A stretch of DNA of 8,294 bases from assembly GCA_003535195.1 (NCBI GenBank), contig DOHN01000184.1, positions 38,222 through 46,515 of the forward strand, read 5' to 3'. This document shows, one piece after another, positions 7,059-8,294 of this stretch. The position numbers were made by a program, and so were the translations under genes. Below the pieces are notes generated by a model. The model did not search any database and had not been told where the DNA came from. It worked only from the letters and a program-made list of their open reading frames with translations. The stretch comes from Ruminiclostridium sp. (GTDB lineage Bacteria > Bacillota > Clostridia > DSM-8532). How positions within the stretch are numbered: position 1 is the first letter of the stretch; the number at the start of each line of letters is the position of its first letter.

Positions 7059-7163
7059 TTTTTAACCCTTACGCTCTTCCCACAGTTGTTTTTTTACCGA
7101 AATCATTCTATACTATGCTGCCTTTTCAAAGGATATGTGGGGTTTACAGCCAGGCAAAAACGC

Positions 7164-7195
7164 AAAAAAATCTTCAGCGTCAATCTGAAGATTTT
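7164..7195 (-). terminator. Intrinsic terminator of the regulator gene
   Basis: Minus-strand arms AAAATCTTCAG (7195-7185) and CTGAAGATTTT (7177-7167) pair perfectly over 11 bp around loop ATTGACG. They end in a run of seven T (7170-7164). It lies about 61 nt after the regulator stop and isolates that gene from the operon promoter, so the operon has its own start. Confidence 0.87.
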
Positions 7196-7220
7196 AAATA
7201 CAATACTTTTATATGACCCG

Positions 7221-7232
7221 GCTTTTAAAAGC
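7221..7232. promoter_or_regulatory. Distal candidate operator related to the 7009-7021 palindrome
   Basis: GCTTTTAAAAGC is a perfect 12-nt palindrome, flanked after one mismatch by CCC (7217-7219) and GGG (7234-7236). On the plus strand the string ACCCGGCTTTTAAAAGC (7216-7232) repeats ACCCGGCTTTAAAAGC (7005-7020) with one T fewer there, in the same orientation. Centres are about 212 bp apart. It could be an auxiliary operator. On the plus strand it also resembles a terminator (T-rich tail 7239-7251), but no plus-strand gene ends here. Confidence 0.38.
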
Positions 7233-7256
7233 GGGGGGTTTTCACTTTTTTAAGGC

Positions 7257-8114
7257 TCAGGTCTTCTTTTTGGCAACCGCCAGCCTGGATTTATTGACAT
7301 TCTTGATGCCGGGGGCGCCCAGCTTTAAAACAGTTGCCACATACAGAGTATCAATGATGACCAGCTGAATGATTCTGGAGATCATGGCGTCGGACCTGTA
7401 TTTTGTTTCCCGCGATGAGCTAAGTAAAACAATATCTGCCTTTTTGGTCAGGGACGAGCCGGGATAGCTTGTAATAGCAGCGATCCTGGCCCCCCGTTCC
7501 CTGCCCAGGTCCACGGCGTCCAAAATCTCGCGGCTTTCTCCGGAATGGGATACGGCCACAATAAAATCATCTTTTGCAGCATGGGCGCAGGCAATGGACA
7601 TTAAATGCGAATCTCCGTAAAAGCTTGCATTGATGCCCAGTCTTAAAAATTTATGGTGTGCGTCGGCGGCAATGATCCCGGAAGCGCCCACCCCTATGAA
7701 AAATATTCGCTGCCTTTGCAGAATGGAATGGGTAAATGCCTCCAGATCTTTTTCATCCAGCAGGTTGTTTAAATCGTTAATGGAGCTGACGGTCAGCTGA
7801 ATAACCTTTTTTTTAATATCGCCGATGTTATCGTCTATTCGGACTTCTTCATAAATGGAATCGGTGGATTCGCTTGTCATTTCCTGAGCAATTTTCACCC
7901 GAAAAACCTGATATGAATCATAACGCAGCTTTCTTAAGAACCGGAGTACCGTTGTTTCGCTGGTATTGCATTCTTTAGCAAGCTCACTGATGGATAATAA
8001 AATTACTTTTTCCGAATTGGCCAGAACATAATCTGCTACACTTTTTTGTGTTGGCGACAAAGTATTGTACTTTGTACGGATCAAGCTTAAAATACTGTCT
8101 TCCAGGAAAATCAC
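7257..8114 (-). CDS. MurR/RpiR-family transcriptional regulator (HTH + SIS)
   Basis: A 285-residue cytoplasmic DNA-binding regulator. Residues 1-75 form the N-terminal RpiR-type helix-turn-helix domain: LSPTQKSVADYVL (19-31), then SISELAKECNTSETTVLRF (41-59) with the recognition helix. Residues about 125-260 form a SIS sugar-phosphate-binding domain with IGVGASG (140-146), VSHSGES (188-194) and ITSYPGSSL (214-222). Members sense phosphosugars or sugar acids and may repress or activate neighbouring catabolic genes. It lies directly upstream of the dehydrogenase-aldolase-permease-kinase operon in the same direction, so it is the likely local regulator, with an effector probably being a phosphorylated pathway intermediate. 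The start is uncertain: the listed GTG (8114-8112) overlaps the only good Shine-Dalgarno, GAGGAG (8119-8114). CTG at 8105-8103 is spaced 8 nt from it and would give a family-like MEDSILSLI start. Confidence 0.92.
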   Translation of the reverse strand: MIFLEDSILSLIRTKYNTLSPTQKSVADYVLANSEKVILLSISELAKECNTSETTVLRFLRKLRYDSYQVFRVKIAQEMTSESTDSIYEEVRIDDNIGDIKKKVIQLTVSSINDLNNLLDEKDLEAFTHSILQRQRIFFIGVGASGIIAADAHHKFLRLGINASFYGDSHLMSIACAHAAKDDFIVAVSHSGESREILDAVDLGRERGARIAAITSYPGSSLTKKADIVLLSSSRETKYRSDAMISRIIQLVIIDTLYVATVLKLGAPGIKNVNKSRLAVAKKKT

Positions 8115-8144
8115 TCCTCGCGGGGCCTAAGCCTTTATGGAACT

Positions 8145-8155
8145 ATTATATAACA
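8145..8155 (-). promoter_or_regulatory. Candidate promoter of the regulator gene (extended -10)
   Basis: The minus strand reads TGTTATATAAT (8155-8145), which contains a perfect TATAAT (8150-8145) and also an extended -10 of form TG-N-TATATA. No good -35 lies 16-18 nt upstream, so the extended -10 would have to compensate. The start would be near 8139, about 25-34 nt before the translation start. Confidence 0.45.
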
Positions 8156-8240
8156 TGAACATAATATATCCTATTCCGCTATACCGGCCGATATGGGTGA
8201 AATTTTTATCAAAGGCTCTCTCCATATGCGCTATAAATAC

Positions 8241-8269
8241 AAAAGACGAAAAGAATCATCTTTTCGTCT
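8241..8269 (-). terminator. Intrinsic terminator behind the tRNA gene
   Basis: Arms AGACGAAAAG and CTTTTCGTCT pair perfectly over 10 bp (8269-8260 with 8253-8244) around a 6-nt loop. On the minus strand the hairpin runs into TTTTG, counting the last stem T, then TATTTATAG. It starts 4 nt after the CCA end of the tRNA, so it most likely ends a tRNA or tRNA-cluster transcript. Confidence 0.78.
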
Positions 8270-8273
8270 CATT

Positions 8274-8294
8274 TGGCTCCCCAAGTTGGACTCG
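8274..8294 (-). tRNA. 3' end of a tRNA gene, probably tRNA-Asn (partial)
   Basis: The minus strand begins CGAGTCCAACTTGGGGAGCC followed by A. This parses as the T-loop end (CGAGT), T-stem 3' strand (CCAAC), 7-nt acceptor strand (TTGGGGA), discriminator G and encoded CCA. The implied 5' acceptor strand is TCCCCAA. A U1-A72 pair with G73 and a GGGGA acceptor resembles bacterial tRNA-Asn; tRNA-Gln shares U1-A72 and G73 but usually ends AGCCCA. The anticodon lies outside the window, so identity is inferred. A terminator follows immediately. Confidence 0.75.

Noticed and set aside
7065..7109. 14-codon ORF (ATG ATT TCG ...) upstream of the operon promoter
   Set aside because: It has no Shine-Dalgarno at a usable distance and lies upstream of the predicted transcription start.
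6898..7163. SAM (S-box) riboswitch, considered because the B. subtilis yoaD-yoaC genes are S-box regulated as I recall
   Set aside because: None of the conserved S-box strings or the expected leader terminator is present.
6898..7163. Catabolite-responsive (cre) site
   Set aside because: No stretch fits the WTGNAANCGNWNNCW pattern when read by eye around each CG dinucleotide.
8131..8216. GCCTTT / AAAGGC inverted pair flanking the regulator promoter
   Set aside because: Six-base arms more than 70 nt apart in AT-rich DNA are easily due to chance, and they match the two operator candidates only weakly.

Overview
The window reads as chromosomal DNA of a low-to-moderate GC member of the Bacillota, probably a Clostridia. 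This rests on strong GGAGG-type ribosome binding sites, GTG starts, a CCA-encoding tRNA, a lipoprotein with a Pro/Thr/Glu spacer, and the protein families present. Genus cannot be fixed from sequence alone. Every convincing gene lies on the minus strand, so the window is read from right (8294) to left (1).

Right edge, 8115-8294: the last 21 nt of a tRNA gene (best fit tRNA-Asn), an intrinsic terminator directly behind it, then a promoter for an RpiR/MurR-type regulator (7257-8114). The regulator is closed by a strong terminator at 7164-7195. The 359-bp gap 6898-7256 also holds a candidate promoter, two related GC-flanked palindromes about 212 bp apart, a leader inverted repeat and a possible 11-codon leader ORF. 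I see nothing further in 7059-7163.

Centre, 1986-6897: a compact four-gene catabolic operon in the order D-2-hydroxyacid dehydrogenase, class II (zinc) ketose-phosphate aldolase, GntP-type sugar-acid/H+ symporter, and FGGY carbohydrate kinase. Gaps are 2, 50 and 24 nt, and a G-U-rich terminator follows at 1896-1953. Together the genes look like a complete import, phosphorylation, redox and aldol-cleavage route for a sugar acid or similar polyhydroxy compound, controlled by the adjacent SIS-domain regulator. There is no dehydratase and no KDPG-type aldolase, so it is not a plain Entner-Doudoroff gluconate operon. The substrate is unknown and is the main open question.

Left, 1-1754: a separate unit with its own promoter. 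It encodes a lipoprotein with a putative glycoside-hydrolase TIM-barrel domain (DUF4015/PF13200 type), followed 39 nt later by a DUF362 protein cut off by the window edge. No insertion sequence, CRISPR array or phage gene was seen.
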